A stretch of DNA of 64,000 bases from Smittia aterrima. Taxonomy: Eukaryota; Arthropoda; Insecta; Diptera; Chironomidae. Numbering within the stretch: the first letter of the stretch is position 1; every line of letters starts with the position of its first letter. Below, in pieces: positions 35,030 to 47,011 of the stretch. The notes beneath the pieces were generated by a model that saw only the letters and a list, made by a program, of their open reading frames with translations, was not told the origin of the DNA and ran no database searches. Position numbers and translations under genes: made by a program. The DNA lies in contig CP093831.1 in assembly GCA_033063855.1 (NCBI GenBank), positions 12,214,001 through 12,278,000 on the forward strand, written 5' to 3'.

Positions 35030-37115
35030 ATGGAATTATTCGTAATAAACCGGTAAGCAATTAAATGAGATGATTTTGATTTGATAATAACGAAATTCTT
35101 TTAGATACGATGATACGAAGGTTGAAGAGAAAACTCATGAGAGCACAATGCTCGAAAAGCTTCAGAAGAAAATCGAAGAGAAGAAGCTGAAGATGAAAGC
35201 ATTGAAACCTGAAGAGGATGTCATAACAGAAGATGTTGAGATGGTTGATGAGACAGTTGAGCCAGTCAAAAAGAAGAAAAAGAAATCAAAAGTTGTTGAA
35301 GAAGAACCAGAAGAAGTTGAATCTGACAATGACAAAGGATCGAGCGGCGAAGACAAGTCAGCTAGTGAGGAAGAAAAACCATTCCAATACACAGTCCTTG
35401 GAGAGCAAAAGTTTGAAGAGCTACAATCGATAGAAATGGTTTTGCCTTATTGGCTCGCACATCCTGATATAATTTCAAGCGACTTGTCTAAGCCCGGTGT
35501 AGCGATAAATGGATTGAGCTATATTTGCGACACACTCCAGAAGAATTTGAAAAGCATGAACATTAAGAATTTGTTTCCTGTTCAAGAAAAGCTGATTCCC
35601 TGGATATTAGATGTCCAAAAGAAGCCAATTCCTTTTCGACCAAAGGACGTGTGCGTTTCTGCTGTCACTGGAAGTGGAAAAACACTGGCGTACGCTGTGC
35701 CGATTGTACAACATATCATGGAAACTAGAATGGAGTGTAAAGTGCGAGCGCTGGTTGTGCTTCCCGTTTTTGAATTGGCAAAACAAGTGTTCAACGTGAT
35801 TGATAAGCTTTGCAATAACTTAAAAGTCCGCTGCGTTTTACTTTCGAAGAATCGATCTTTGGAAGTTGAACAGAATCAATTACTAAAACAAGAAGGAGAC
35901 AGCTACGTTTCAAAAGTTGATATTATCGTCACAACGGGAGGAAGACTAGTCGAACACTTGTTCTTCACAAAAGGATTCAGCTTGAAATCATTGAAATTTC
36001 TTGTAATTGACGAAGCAGATCATGCAATGACACAAATGCACAACGATTGGTACTATCACTACATTCAACATCTTGGAATTCCCAATGAACTTCAAACAAA
36101 TCGCTTGAGCTATTATGATCTCATGAAATTAATGAAGGATGACTGCGATTTTAGGATTCCACAAAAGCTGCTCCTGTCTGCTACTTTGAGTCAGGATCCT
36201 GAGAAAATTAACATCTTCAATCTCTTTCAACCAAAGCTGTTCACAACATCAGATAACAAGGAGGACTTGTTGAAGTACCAAGCCAGGAAACTTCAAGAGG
36301 AACAACGTGGAAACTTTATTGGAAAGTATACAACACCAGTCGAACTAACAGAGAAATATTGCATCACTGAGTACAAATTGAAACCTTTGACTCTATTCGG
36401 TTTGATTAAAAAACATAATTGGAAACGATTCCTCTGTTTCACAAATACAATTGAGGCCTCGCATCGACTGTCATTCGTACTGCAAACGCTTTTTGGAACT
36501 GAGCTGGTCATTGAAGAACTTTCGTCGCTGCTCTCAATGAAAGTACGACAAAAGGTTTTAAAGAAATTCAGCAAAGGAGATGTAAATGGATTGATTTGCA
36601 GTGATGCTTTAGCTCGAGGCATTGACGTACCGAACATCGAGGTCGTAATCTCGTATGATCTGCCGAAGCACTTGAAGATTTACATTCATAGAATTGGTAG
36701 AACTGCGAGAGCTGGACATCTAGGAACAGCAGTTACTTTAGTTGCTCCGGATCAAATAAAAACTCTTGAAAGACTCTTAGAGACAGCCAGCAAGAAGTCA
36801 GTGACAGAAATGATTCCTGACCGAGAAATTGAAGAAGCAAATGCTTTGAATTATGCAAATGCGCTGAAGAAAATGCAGAAAGCTTTGGAACTGGAAGAGA
36901 AAGAACGTAAGAAGATCAATTCAAAGACTTCTGGAGTTTCCTTGTTCGAGAAACTTCAACGTCAAGTCAAGGAACCTGAAGTTGCCTACGATGCTTTGCC
37001 AGAAGCGTGGAAACCAGAAAACATTCAAGCAACTACCGGAGCAACTGAAAATAAAAAGAAACCGAAGATCAAGAAAAAGAAAGCTCCTAAAAAAGAGCAA
37101 ACTAAGGCCAATTAA
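35030..37115 (+). CDS. Dbp73D: ATP-dependent RNA helicase DDX51 / Dbp73D (Dbp6 family)
   Basis: A 23-bp first exon (35030-35052) encodes MELFVIN and splits an Arg codon. After a 52-bp intron the second exon (35105-37115) completes 677 residues. An acidic/basic N-terminus (EPVKKKKKKSKV) is followed by the family leader GVAINGLSYICDTL. DEAD-box motifs come in order: AVTGSGKT (194-201), VIDEADH (DEAD at 310-313), LSATLS (about 366), then HRIGRTARAG (536 onward). The C-terminus is Lys-rich. Family knowledge: Dbp6/DDX51 works in the nucleolus in early 60S ribosomal subunit assembly. All helicase motifs examined are intact. Its 3' end converges on the CEP295 gene with 137 bp between stop codons. 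Confidence 0.94.
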
Positions 37116-37150
37116 ATTTTATTCTAAAAACTTTCTAACATCAAATTAAG

Positions 37151-37156
37151 AATAAA
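37151..37156 (+). promoter_or_regulatory. Poly(A) signal of DDX51
   Basis: AATAAA 35 bp past the DDX51 stop. On the opposite strand the plus-strand TTTATT at 37118-37123 reads AATAAA and is the likely signal of the converging CEP295 gene, so the two 3' UTRs would overlap. Confidence 0.55.
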
Positions 37157-37252
37157 ATGGCAAATAACTAACAAATATGTTGAGCATTTCTTAAGTTCCA
37201 TGGCATTTTAAGGCAGAAATAAAAAATATGATTGAAAATTCGATTGTCGTTA

Positions 37253-40200
37253 TTAGTTATGTTTCGATTTGTCAGAGCTTCCGCTTGCTTCCCCTTCCGA
37301 TCCCTTTAGTGTCGACAGGCTATCACCGGGAAAGAGTGGAGTGTTGTCATTTTTGTTAACTGGACTGTTTCCATTTCCTTGACGTGGAGTTGACGTACTT
37401 CTTGCTTGGAGTGGTGTTGATGTTCGTAACCTTTCGCCATCTGAAGCTTCGCCACTTCTTGATGCAGAGCTGGAGTTACCACTTGTTGCTTTCAATAAAG
37501 ATCTCATGAACTGACTGCTAAGCGATGATTCGTCAGAAAGTGAGTTATCTCTCTTAGCTTTAGCATTCAATTCTCGAGTGAGAAATTCACGAAGATTCAT
37601 TGGTTGTGCGATTGAGTTCGAGGATGAAGAAGACGAAGAGCGATCATAAGTAGAAGTTTGAATTTCAATTTCAATTGATTTTCCTCTATCACCACTTGAA
37701 CTTGAGCTGCTGCTCGCTGCTTTATTAGGTTTGGACTTAGCTCTCGCCCATTCCTGTCCAGTTCCCGTCACATCTATATCTTCTTTTGATTCTTTCTCAA
37801 GTTCCTGAATGCCAGTCAGTGTGTCACTCGACTTGGGACTTTCAAGTTGATCAGCTGTCAAACGTTTCTTCGGAGACTTCGATTGAATTTCCACATTTGC
37901 ACTTTCAGGAATTTTTATCAAAATTCGGTTTTCTGGTCGCACTACACGTATCTCTTCTTCGTTTACAGGTTTAGAGTTTTCCTTTTCATCAATAAACTTG
38001 AATGGCTCGTTATATATTTCTCTTCGCTTAAGTTCTTCACCGATATCAATTATCGAAGAGCTCCCTGAAGAAGGTTGACTTTCATCGTCATGCGAAATTT
38101 CTTTGATTCCATAATCTTTGGGAGCGGCAAATGATTTCAGTTTCATTTCATCGAGAATATCATTTAAATCTCCCAACGTTACGAAGCTTGAAGCGGTTTC
38201 AGCTCCTTGTTGGTTTTGAGCTTGTAATTTCTTGGCGTAATCATCAAAGTTTGGGAATGAGTCGATCTCCATGTTTTCTTCAACCTTTTCGAGAAGGTTC
38301 ACTTTACTTGCACTTGGTGTTTCAACTTCTGCGATTGTTGACAGCTCATGAGGTTTGTGTTGCTTATCTGCAGTTGGACTGACACGATTCAGAGCAAGAG
38401 CTACTGGTGGTTTAAGCTTACGAAGAGCCTTTTCTTCTTGTTCCTTAATTAAAGCAGAGATATTGAGAGTCTCAGCAGATCCACCGTCTGCTTGTGTCAC
38501 TTTCATTTTTGGAGGCTTTGGAATATCCTTAAGAATCGGTTGGAATGTGCTTTCTCTTTCTTCTGAAGTCACTCGAACATCAGGTGAGTCACGGAAATCC
38601 GACGAAGTAACTGGCCTCGACCAACTTGAAATTCCTGAATCTTTACTAACGCCGAACGGTCTTGTTTGCTTTTGTAAAATGTTATTGATTTCCTCTGATG
38701 GAGGATCCTCACGTTGGCTTGGCGATTCTTTGTTATCACTTGCCGAAGTAGTTTGATTGTCTTTGCCTTTTGCAGGCACAGCGATCTCGCGATACTCGGT
38801 ATAGTGTCCGAACTCCCCACTCGACATTGAATTCTCGATTATCTTTTGTTTCTCATGTCGTACACGTTCCATCATCTGTGCAAGGTCAGCTATTCGTTTC
38901 ATACAATTTTCTGTTTGCTCTGAGAAGTTATTAAGAATATGAGACTCCAAGTACTTTGATACATTTAACAAGTCACCAGTTGAAATTTGACGCTGCGTTG
39001 AAACGGCAGCTGAACGAGGACGAGCTTGATTTCTCGATGATGAGACCTGAAGAGATGTTTGTGGTAGTCGAGTCGGAGGAGTTTGCTGAACTGTAGAAGG
39101 ACGTCGTAATACCAATGTTGGTTTTGCTGGTACCGTAGGTTTGAGATTTGAAGAATTTGTTTTCGTAGGAGGCGGAGGCCTTGCTGGCGGTTGAGACTTT
39201 GATGTAGGAGGCTTTGTCGTTTGAGTCGGCTTTGCCGTTTGAGTTTTTTCCTTTGGCAGAGACTTAGGAGACTTCTTCTTTCGCAAAACGTCATTCCAAA
39301 TGCCTTCGACCAAGCTGATATTTTCCTCGTTTTGCTCCTGAACTTGATCATTCTCGAGTGTATCATTAACTTCACTGAGAAAACTGTAATTATCGTTAAT
39401 GAAGTCTTTCAATTTCGCGAGGCGTTCCTCATCAAATTGCGGAGTTCGTGCATCGGAAATGTTTGATTTGTTTCCGGAGGTATTGATTGTTGAACTTCCT
39501 GGCGTGCTGACGGAGCTCACGTCAACATGAAGCTGATTATCAATATTCTTGCCCATTCCTAGCAATCGTGTGATATAATGCATGAGAACGGGATTCAATT
39601 TGTGATGCTGTTTACGAATAGACGCAGCAGGAGTCGACACACCACCAACGGCGATTTTATCTGGCAGTGATTGGTATGTTGTCGAGACAGACTGTGACGA
39701 ATCATCCGACTTACGGTTCGAAACTTGCAATGCTGGAGAAACTTGAGTAGCTTTCTTAAGAATTGTTTTCGGAGCTTCAATCAGCGAAGGAGTTGTTTGA
39801 GTCTCTTGTTGTACTTTGATAGGTTCTTGATTCTTAACTTCTGTCGTTTTCTGCTTCCTTGGAGTACGTGGATAGACCTTAGTTGGCTCGCGATTCAAAG
39901 TATCTAAGCAACGAATCGTTTTTCTGTGCTTAGATTTGCGTGGAGACTTCGAATGAACTTTGATTACAATCTCGACTGGTGGAATAACGCGTGAGCTTTC
40001 GGAAGTTGTGGTTGAAACAATTTCTGGTTCTGGCATCTTCGCAGCAGCAGTTTTCAATTCTTTTTGAGTCTTGTACAATTCTCTGACTCCATTTTCTAGC
40101 TTCTTCTCGCGCTCTGTGAGCTTTTGCTCGCGAGCGGCCAACTCTTCCGCGATCTTCTGACTTCTCTCGTCTTCCTTTGGCTTTGGATCTAGTGCTGCCT

Positions 40201-42072
40201 TTTCCTGTTCAAGTTTCTTCAGGCATTCCATCATTTTATCTAAGTCTCGTCCAGGAATGTCGTCGCTCTTTTCGATTTCGCGAAGAACAAGTTTCTTCTG
40301 ATGATTAATTCTTTCCAGCAAATCTTTCAAACGCTCAACTTTTACGAGATTGCTAATATCTTCATTGGATTTTAAAGGCTTCTTTCCCTGTTCGACAATT
40401 GTTATTGAATCGCTTCTAGACGAATTTTCCGTTCGGTTTCCATGGCCCGCAACGTTTACTTCACAAGATTTTTCTTTCGTTTTTCTCTGCGTTGAATCAA
40501 CAGGTGGGCAAGTGATGATATTCCGTTTGAATGTTTTTTCAACTGCCTGATTCATTCGTGTCTTACGAGATTCCTCTTGTCGACTCAACTGTGATGCTGT
40601 TATGTTTCTTAAAGCCTAAATATAACAAAAAGTAAGTTAAGGATATTCGAGTTAATTAAAATCAATAAATTTACTTTTCCGGCAGCCTCTTTAGCTTCCT
40701 GTTCTTGCTTCGATACTTCATCAAGTTCCAAACGAAGACGTTCATAGTCACGTCGTGTCTTTTCTTTCTCGAGAGCCTCTTTCGCGCGAACCTCAGCAAG
40801 TTGTCTAAACAAAGGAAGAAGGAAAATAAATTTCTTGTCTTGTTTAAAAATAAATGTGATTATCTACCTTAATACGCTATCGCTAATATTTCTCACTCCA
40901 GCACGTTCATGTATTTCAGCGTCTGAGAAAGCATTAGAACTAGTTTTTTGATTATTTCGCGTAACCAAGTCGTCACTAGGAATGTAACTTGAAGAATATT
41001 TGTTTGCAAAGTCAACATATGACACTTTCTGTTTCTTTTCTGGCGATTTAGGTTTTGACTTAATTGCTTTCTTAGCTAATGGCTTTTTCAAAATTCCTTT
41101 CTTAGTTGGTGTGAGTGTTACCTTCTTAGACTTTGTTTTAGGAATTGGTTGGGAAATCATTTCATTGTCAGAAGAATCAGTGATCTCAATAAAATTTGTT
41201 GATGATGGGCCAGTGTAGAGATTACCACTCTTTTGTTTGAGCATATTTGTTATTTGATTGAATTCCTCTTCAGAGTCTACGTCAAGCAAGGTTGAATTAT
41301 CTTCTGACTCGCAGTTATTGGAAGAATCAACTGAATTCGATGTGAAATTCTTAGGATTGTACGGTGTAGGAGCTAATGATTTATGTAAATTTGGTTTGCT
41401 AACAAATTTTTTAGAAGAAACTTCCTCCTCTTCTTCGGCTTCCGATTCTTCTTCTTCTGATTGATCCTCGCACTCGTTTTCATCAACGTTACCAGAGAAG
41501 TTGGCACCGAATTCCCTTCTGCTCACAAGATCAGCTTGAACTCCTGCATTCCTTTGAAGTTTACGTTTTCTTTTTGCTAAGCGTTCTTCAGCTTGCCGGT
41601 CTCGCTTTCTCTGTTCCTGGAGCATCGCGCTTCGTCCTCTTTGAGCTGCCATCAAATCGTTATCTTCACGTTTCTGACGAAGTGTCTCATCCTCTTCACA
41701 ACTAGCTTCACATGCTGCGATATGAGCGGCACCAAAGTTGGCCAAGCAATTTCCGTATTCCTGCTGAATTTCACATTGCCTACGCTTCTTCCACTCATGT
41801 GCCTCCTTGAATTTAATTTGCTGAAATTTCCTTAATTGATTTTCCTTTTCTCTTTCTACTTTCTCGCGGACCTTCTGGGCGATTTCGTTCGATTGCTGTC
41901 TGACCTAAAAGGATATGAGGTGTGAGAAAATCGATATCAAATGGAAATTACACGAAGTAAATTCTAATTTTACCTGAGTTATGCGTTCTTTTCGATTTTT
42001 GTCAAGTTTTGCACGCTGCGCACAGCTTAATTGATCATATCTTAAACCGTTAATGTTTATTTTGACAGACAT
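37253..42072 (-). CDS. ana1: Centriole protein Ana1 / CEP295-like
   Basis: Exons 42072-41974, 41904-40868, 40804-40675, 40615-37253; 1542 residues. The N-terminal 150 residues match the CEP295 pattern. They start with a charged helix (LDKNRKERITQVRQQSNEIAQKV...), followed by KFKEAHEWKKRRQ, EIQQEYGNCLANFGAAHIAA and long Arg/Glu/Lys/Gln helices (QRGRSAMLQEQRKRDRQAEER). Two further coiled-coil stretches occur: one over exon 3 (EKEKTRRDYERLRLELDEV) and one early in exon 4 (VERLKDLLERINHQKKL and AAREQKLTEREKKLENGV). The remaining 800 residues are Ser/Pro/Thr/Lys-rich and probably disordered. Family knowledge: Ana1/CEP295 extends from the centriole and lets new centrioles become centrosomes. Function here is inferred from the N-terminal match and architecture. 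Confidence 0.8.
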
Positions 42073-42633
42073 TTTACATTTAATTAAATAACAAGTACAA
42101 CTAACATGCTAAATAAATAATACAAGCTCTTTGTTTGCTCCTCGACTGTTTCAAACGGAAAAATAAAAGCGAAGTACCCCCAATTTGAAACCGTCAAAAT
42201 AATTTTTAAGGCTTTTTTCGCTCGAGGAAAACACTTTAATCTGTTAGGAAAAAAATATGATCAAGAAAACAATCTTCAAATTTGATTTGTTTTATTTTCC
42301 TTTATTTAAAATAATTGATTCAGACGAATTTCTATTATTGATCATATTGTAAGACTTACAATCTCTTCCCTATAATTTGTTAATCAGTAAAGAATCGTTA
42401 ATCAATTTTTGAAGAAACAAATAAAAGTAGTTCTTTGGAGTCTTAAGCAACGCAAATCGTTAACTGAACAAAAAGAATGAATTCATTTAAGGGCTTTCTC
42501 CGCGATATCACAATTTCATTGTAATTTGAATCCTGTGCTGACTGTTCGATAAGACTTTTTCTCTATCATTTTCATTCTCTCCGACTTGACACGAAAAATA
42601 TTCAGTCTTCTAAGATGCACGGTGGTAGAAAAT
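42073..42633. other. Spacer between CEP295 and Bub1 (both -)
   Basis: Non-coding AT-rich DNA holding the CEP295 promoter and the Bub1 3' UTR. No feature beyond short A/T runs was seen. Confidence 0.4.
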
Positions 42634-45600
42634 TTATCGCTTCCGAATTAGGTTTGAGCACGTTCGGATGTGACGATCAAGTTCATTGTCATTAGTTTCG
42701 CTATTTATGAGGCTGCGCATGCGACGCAAGTCAGGGAGATGATTTTTGTCCTTAATGTTTAGTAACTTCGAGAACACTTCACCCCAAACTGCTTTGTTCA
42801 AATATCTAAAACAGAAGTTTTGGTTAGAGGTGGAAAGAAAATTAATCAAAGTAATCGAACAAACCTTGGAAACTTTTGCTTAATTTCCCAAACACCAAAC
42901 TTCTTGTTCACTTGCATGTATTCACCAAACAACATACAGTGAATCGTGCCGGCAACGCAGAAGAGATCTGTTTGATAAGACCATGGACGACCTTCTTGCA
43001 TCTCAGTGCATGTGAAACCATCAGTTTGAATAATCTAAAATTAAGAAAAATTATTAATAAAAGATTTTACAAACATCAATTAGTGTACAAACCTTTTTGA
43101 ACTCCGTTCCTTCTTTAAATAATTCCATGTCAATTGCACAACCGAAGTCGATTAGCCTCAAGCTTGGTACGTATGTATCTGCTGATGGTCTGTACACAAA
43201 ATAATTTGTTAGTTCTTTCAAGTCATGTCAAAGAAATTCCAAACTTACAAAGTCATCAGTAAGAAGTTATCAGGTTTAATGTCGGCATGAATTATGTTGC
43301 ACGAATGCAAGTGATAAACAATATTAAGAATTTGACTCGTGAAGTGCATCACCAAACTCTCGTGCATGACTTTGGTAGTCGCTTGACGAATTCGATTGTT
43401 AATGTCCAGCAATGATCCGTATTGAGAAAATTCGGAAATAAGAACACTGGCATTTGGCGCAATAACGGCAGCAGAGATTGACATGAAGCCAGGAAACTAA
43501 AAATTTAATTAAAATCATTAAAAAAATAATTTAAAATTTCAAATTAAAGGATTTCTTACGATATCAGTATTCTTAAGACGTTTCTTAACTTCAGTGCAGA
43601 TGTAAAGCTCCCAAGAGTTTGGAGGCTTCTGGTACTTGAGCGCAACAACGGATCCATCATAAGTGTTGATTCCACTAAAAATATCAATGTTAATCTGAAT
43701 TCATCAAACTAAAATGAACAAACTTACCGAAAAACAGCGCCATACGACCCACGGCCAACTTCTTTCTCAATCTGATAGTTGGTCCCGGAAATCGGAACAA
43801 TCTGATTCTTGGTCAGCTTGGGCAGATTCATATTTGTAATTCTATAGTCTGTTGTATTCTCACGATTTGGAAAATTGAGTTTTGTTAGGAAAGCGCGACA
43901 AAGTTCAGAGCTGAACGGGTCGATGTCGCGTTTATTCATGTGCTCATCAATAGTTGAAACTGCACGATCCAATCGACGCCCTTTAAAATCTTCGTCATTC
44001 TCTGCTTGAAAGAATGAATTTTGATCTCCAGAGAATGAGCAGACACTGTCATCATTTTGATTCGACAAGATCGACGCTGGTTTCTTTAAGAATTTGTAGC
44101 TTGCAACTGGTGTCGATGACTTGCTTGCAGGTTTTCTAACAGGTGTGACACAACCATTGAAAGACACGCTAGCAAATGATGAATTAACTTCACCGTTCGC
44201 AGTTGATGAGCAGCTGTTAGTCGCGCTTGGCATGAATTGCGTGCTGTCGCCATCAAACGTATTCAAGATTTCACGCTGGAACTTTTGTTTTCGCGATTTC
44301 TTTTTACTGTTTGATGAAGAAGAAGTAGATGCCGTTTCCAGAGAACTTTTAGTCGATGGTGCTGTGTATGATCTCACAGGAGGAGTTGAAGATTCCGAGT
44401 TAGACTCAGAATTGATGATCGCCGTTGTAGTCTTTTCCTTGCGGAACTTGATCGTAATTTTCTTGTCTCGCGATTTTCCATTCGACGAGAAACTTATTGT
44501 ACTTGCCTCGATTTGTTCTTCCAAATCATCAAGCATATATGAGTTAACAACTGGGGCAGGCCCACTATACGGCTCTTCGTCATCTGATTCATCATAACTT
44601 GATCCTTCGCCTTCCTCAAACGATTCAATGATCGGTTGCTGGAGCATATTTGGATCAATCTCTCCCTGATGATCAATCAAATATTCGACATCCTGATAAT
44701 CCGGCTCTTCAAATTCATTTTTCGGAACAGGAACGCTTTGGACAACAACTGGGTTGACAACTGGTGGAGCTACATGAACAACAGGCGCTTGAGGTTGATG
44801 ATATGCTTGATAATCGCTTCCGGTGTATGGCGATGGCTGAGGTGGCGCCTGATAATAAGCATCTCCAATTAGCTGAGGCTGAACATGTTGATTCTCGTAT
44901 TGATTTCTATTTACGATAACTGACTGTTGCTGTGGATGTGTTTGAAGATAATTCGGTGAGTTCTGATAATTCGGTGAGTTTTGATAACTTTGAGGACTTT
45001 GCTGATAAGCATTTTGTTGCTGAGCATAGTGCGACTGATATCGATGATCGTGAGAATAGGAATATTGTGGACTATTTTCATAACCATGCTGATAGTAAGA
45101 CCCGTAATTTGCTGGACTTAAAGTATGGCAGTTCCATGATGGATTTGGTTGTTGATACGGCAGCTGAGATTGATAAGCTTGGGATGAATCTTCGCGCTGT
45201 AGTTTCTCCAGTCCTCTTTGGGCATGAAGAGCCTCTTGTTCTTTACGAATTCGCTCTTGTTCTTCAATAAGTCTTTTGGCTTCCTGCTCCTGACGAAGTC
45301 TTTCTTGCTCCTGGCGTTGTCTAAGATTTTCAGTTTGAAGTTTAAGCTCTTCTTGCTTTTGCTTTTCTAATTCGAACTTTTGAGCTTTCAGCTCTTCGAG
45401 ACTGTATTCCTGATTATTTCCAGGATAAACTAGATGTTTAGGATAGAAGCACCGTTGATTAGGATCATACGGTTCTTCGAGACATAATGGTACATTCCAA
45501 ACTTCTTGAGAGTTTTGACATTGATTCACAAAATTCCGTGGCGTTTGAAATCCATGTTCAAAAGTGAAAACTATTGATGAATGAGATTCTTCTTCCTGTT

Positions 45601-46490
45601 GTACCTCGACTGGCGTAGCATAAGCATTTGCATCACCATAAACATAATTCAATGATGAACTAATGACATATCCAGGATCGGACGATGTACTTGCGTATTG
45701 ATAGTCGACGGAAGGTGAATTGAATTGGCAGGCTTGAATTTGCTGACTATTCTCAGCAATAAGATCTCCATTCACATTAAACTGATCATCTTGAGGATCC
45801 AATTTGATTCGTTTATTAGCCTGAGGTTGGTTTTGATGTGGAGAGAGTGATGTTATCTGCTGACGTTGCTCTTCCAACGATGAAATAGTCCTCTTCTTTG
45901 AAGATTCGTCGTTATAAAGCATTCGTTGGGCAACAGAGAACCGAAAGTTCTTTTGAGCACTCTCAAGTTCAGCAACAGGCTGAGCCTTTAACTGAATCCC
46001 AAGATTGAATATCGATTCAGCATGTTTGAACATATTGGCTGAGTTGTAGTAATGAGCCCATCCTTTGTAGAAAGCGGAACAAGTCGTGCCGATTCCTTGT
46101 TGGTAAAGTATTTTGTACAGATTCAAAGGATTTGGTTGGAAGTCGATCTAGAAGAGAGAGGAATTGAGCTAAATCCAAAGAGAAATCGAGTAAACAAAAA
46201 CTTACGTATTTGATCCAAAGCTTGACCATTCGAAGGTCTTGCTTATAATTTTCAAACTTATCGTAGGTCGAGAGACATTGTTCCACAGCTTTCCTGAATT
46301 TAGCCTCGAGAGCATTAACGTTTGATTCCAGCCAGCAAATGTAGCGAAACCAAAGATCCAAAGGATCTGTTCCTTGGTAAGTGTTGATTGCGTGTTCCCA
46401 TTGCCCAATATCGTTTTGAAAAGCAGCAATCGGATCACTCTGTGGATTCATGTCCCTCGGAATAAAACTAAAATTAAATTTTATTATCAT
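42634..46490 (-). CDS. Bub1: Spindle-checkpoint kinase Bub1
   Basis: Exons: 46490-46206, 46147-43728, 43674-43560, 43496-43249, 43189-43093, 43034-42865, 42805-42634; 1168 residues from the first ATG. The N-terminal TPR-like Mad3/Bub1 domain shows NTYQGTDPLDLWFRYICW and QGIGTTCSAFYKGWAHYY. A YPGNNQEYSLEELKAQKFE segment follows, as just after the Bub3-binding region in Bub1/BubR1, then a Gln/Glu/Arg coiled coil. The kinase domain (about 885-1160) has GRGSYGAVF, VALK (Lys915), HADIKPDN (Asp1012) and IDFG (Asp1037), so it looks active. No KEN box was found, which argues for Bub1 over BubR1. Family knowledge: Bub1 phosphorylates H2A at centromeres and recruits checkpoint and shugoshin proteins. 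The start is uncertain: 46451 is a second in-frame ATG, and an upstream exon is possible. Confidence 0.9.
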
Positions 46491-47011
46491 CGTGGAAAAT
46501 AGAAAATGTGTCAAATGACCAGGAACTGAAAATTCTGATGAAACTTTAACTTTTTAGTTTCTCTAATTATTGTTTCTTGAATTTCACAGCAATTTAATTT
46601 ATCAAGACGAAAAATAACAACAAACCATTAAAACCAAATTCAATGAATCAAAAGAAAAAACGAGAAACTTTTGAGAAATCTAATTTCATCATTTTTCATT
46701 CAAATAATAACTTCACTCTTTTATTTACTTGTTCAATGGTCGGCGATAACTTCAAGCTCCTATTTGCTTGAGGTTTTTAGGCTCTTTTATGACGGATTAC
46801 CTAAAATATTAACAAATTTCTAAAACATTCACGAAATTTTATTCTGAAATTTCCCGTACGTACTTTCAGCCCTTCCATTCAAATGATCCGTTAAAAATTG
46901 AAGAAAAAAATATTCTTGACCCGCGTAGGGGGACGCAGCTGATCTTAATGTTTTGTTTTGTTTGAAAATATTTTCTCTCGATTTTTTGTGAACTTTATAA
47001 CAAAAGTAGCC
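46491..47011. promoter_or_regulatory. Divergent promoter interval, Bub1 (-) / DALRD3 (+)
   Basis: About 520 bp between the first ATGs of the two genes. AT-rich apart from a small GC-rich patch (CCGCGTAGGGGGACGC) near 46921-46936, just upstream of the DALRD3 leader. A short 5' coding exon of Bub1 could hide here but none could be proven. Confidence 0.45.

Noticed and set aside
44121..44597. 158-codon plus-strand frame
   Set aside because: Antisense shadow of the Ser/Asp-rich middle of Bub1.
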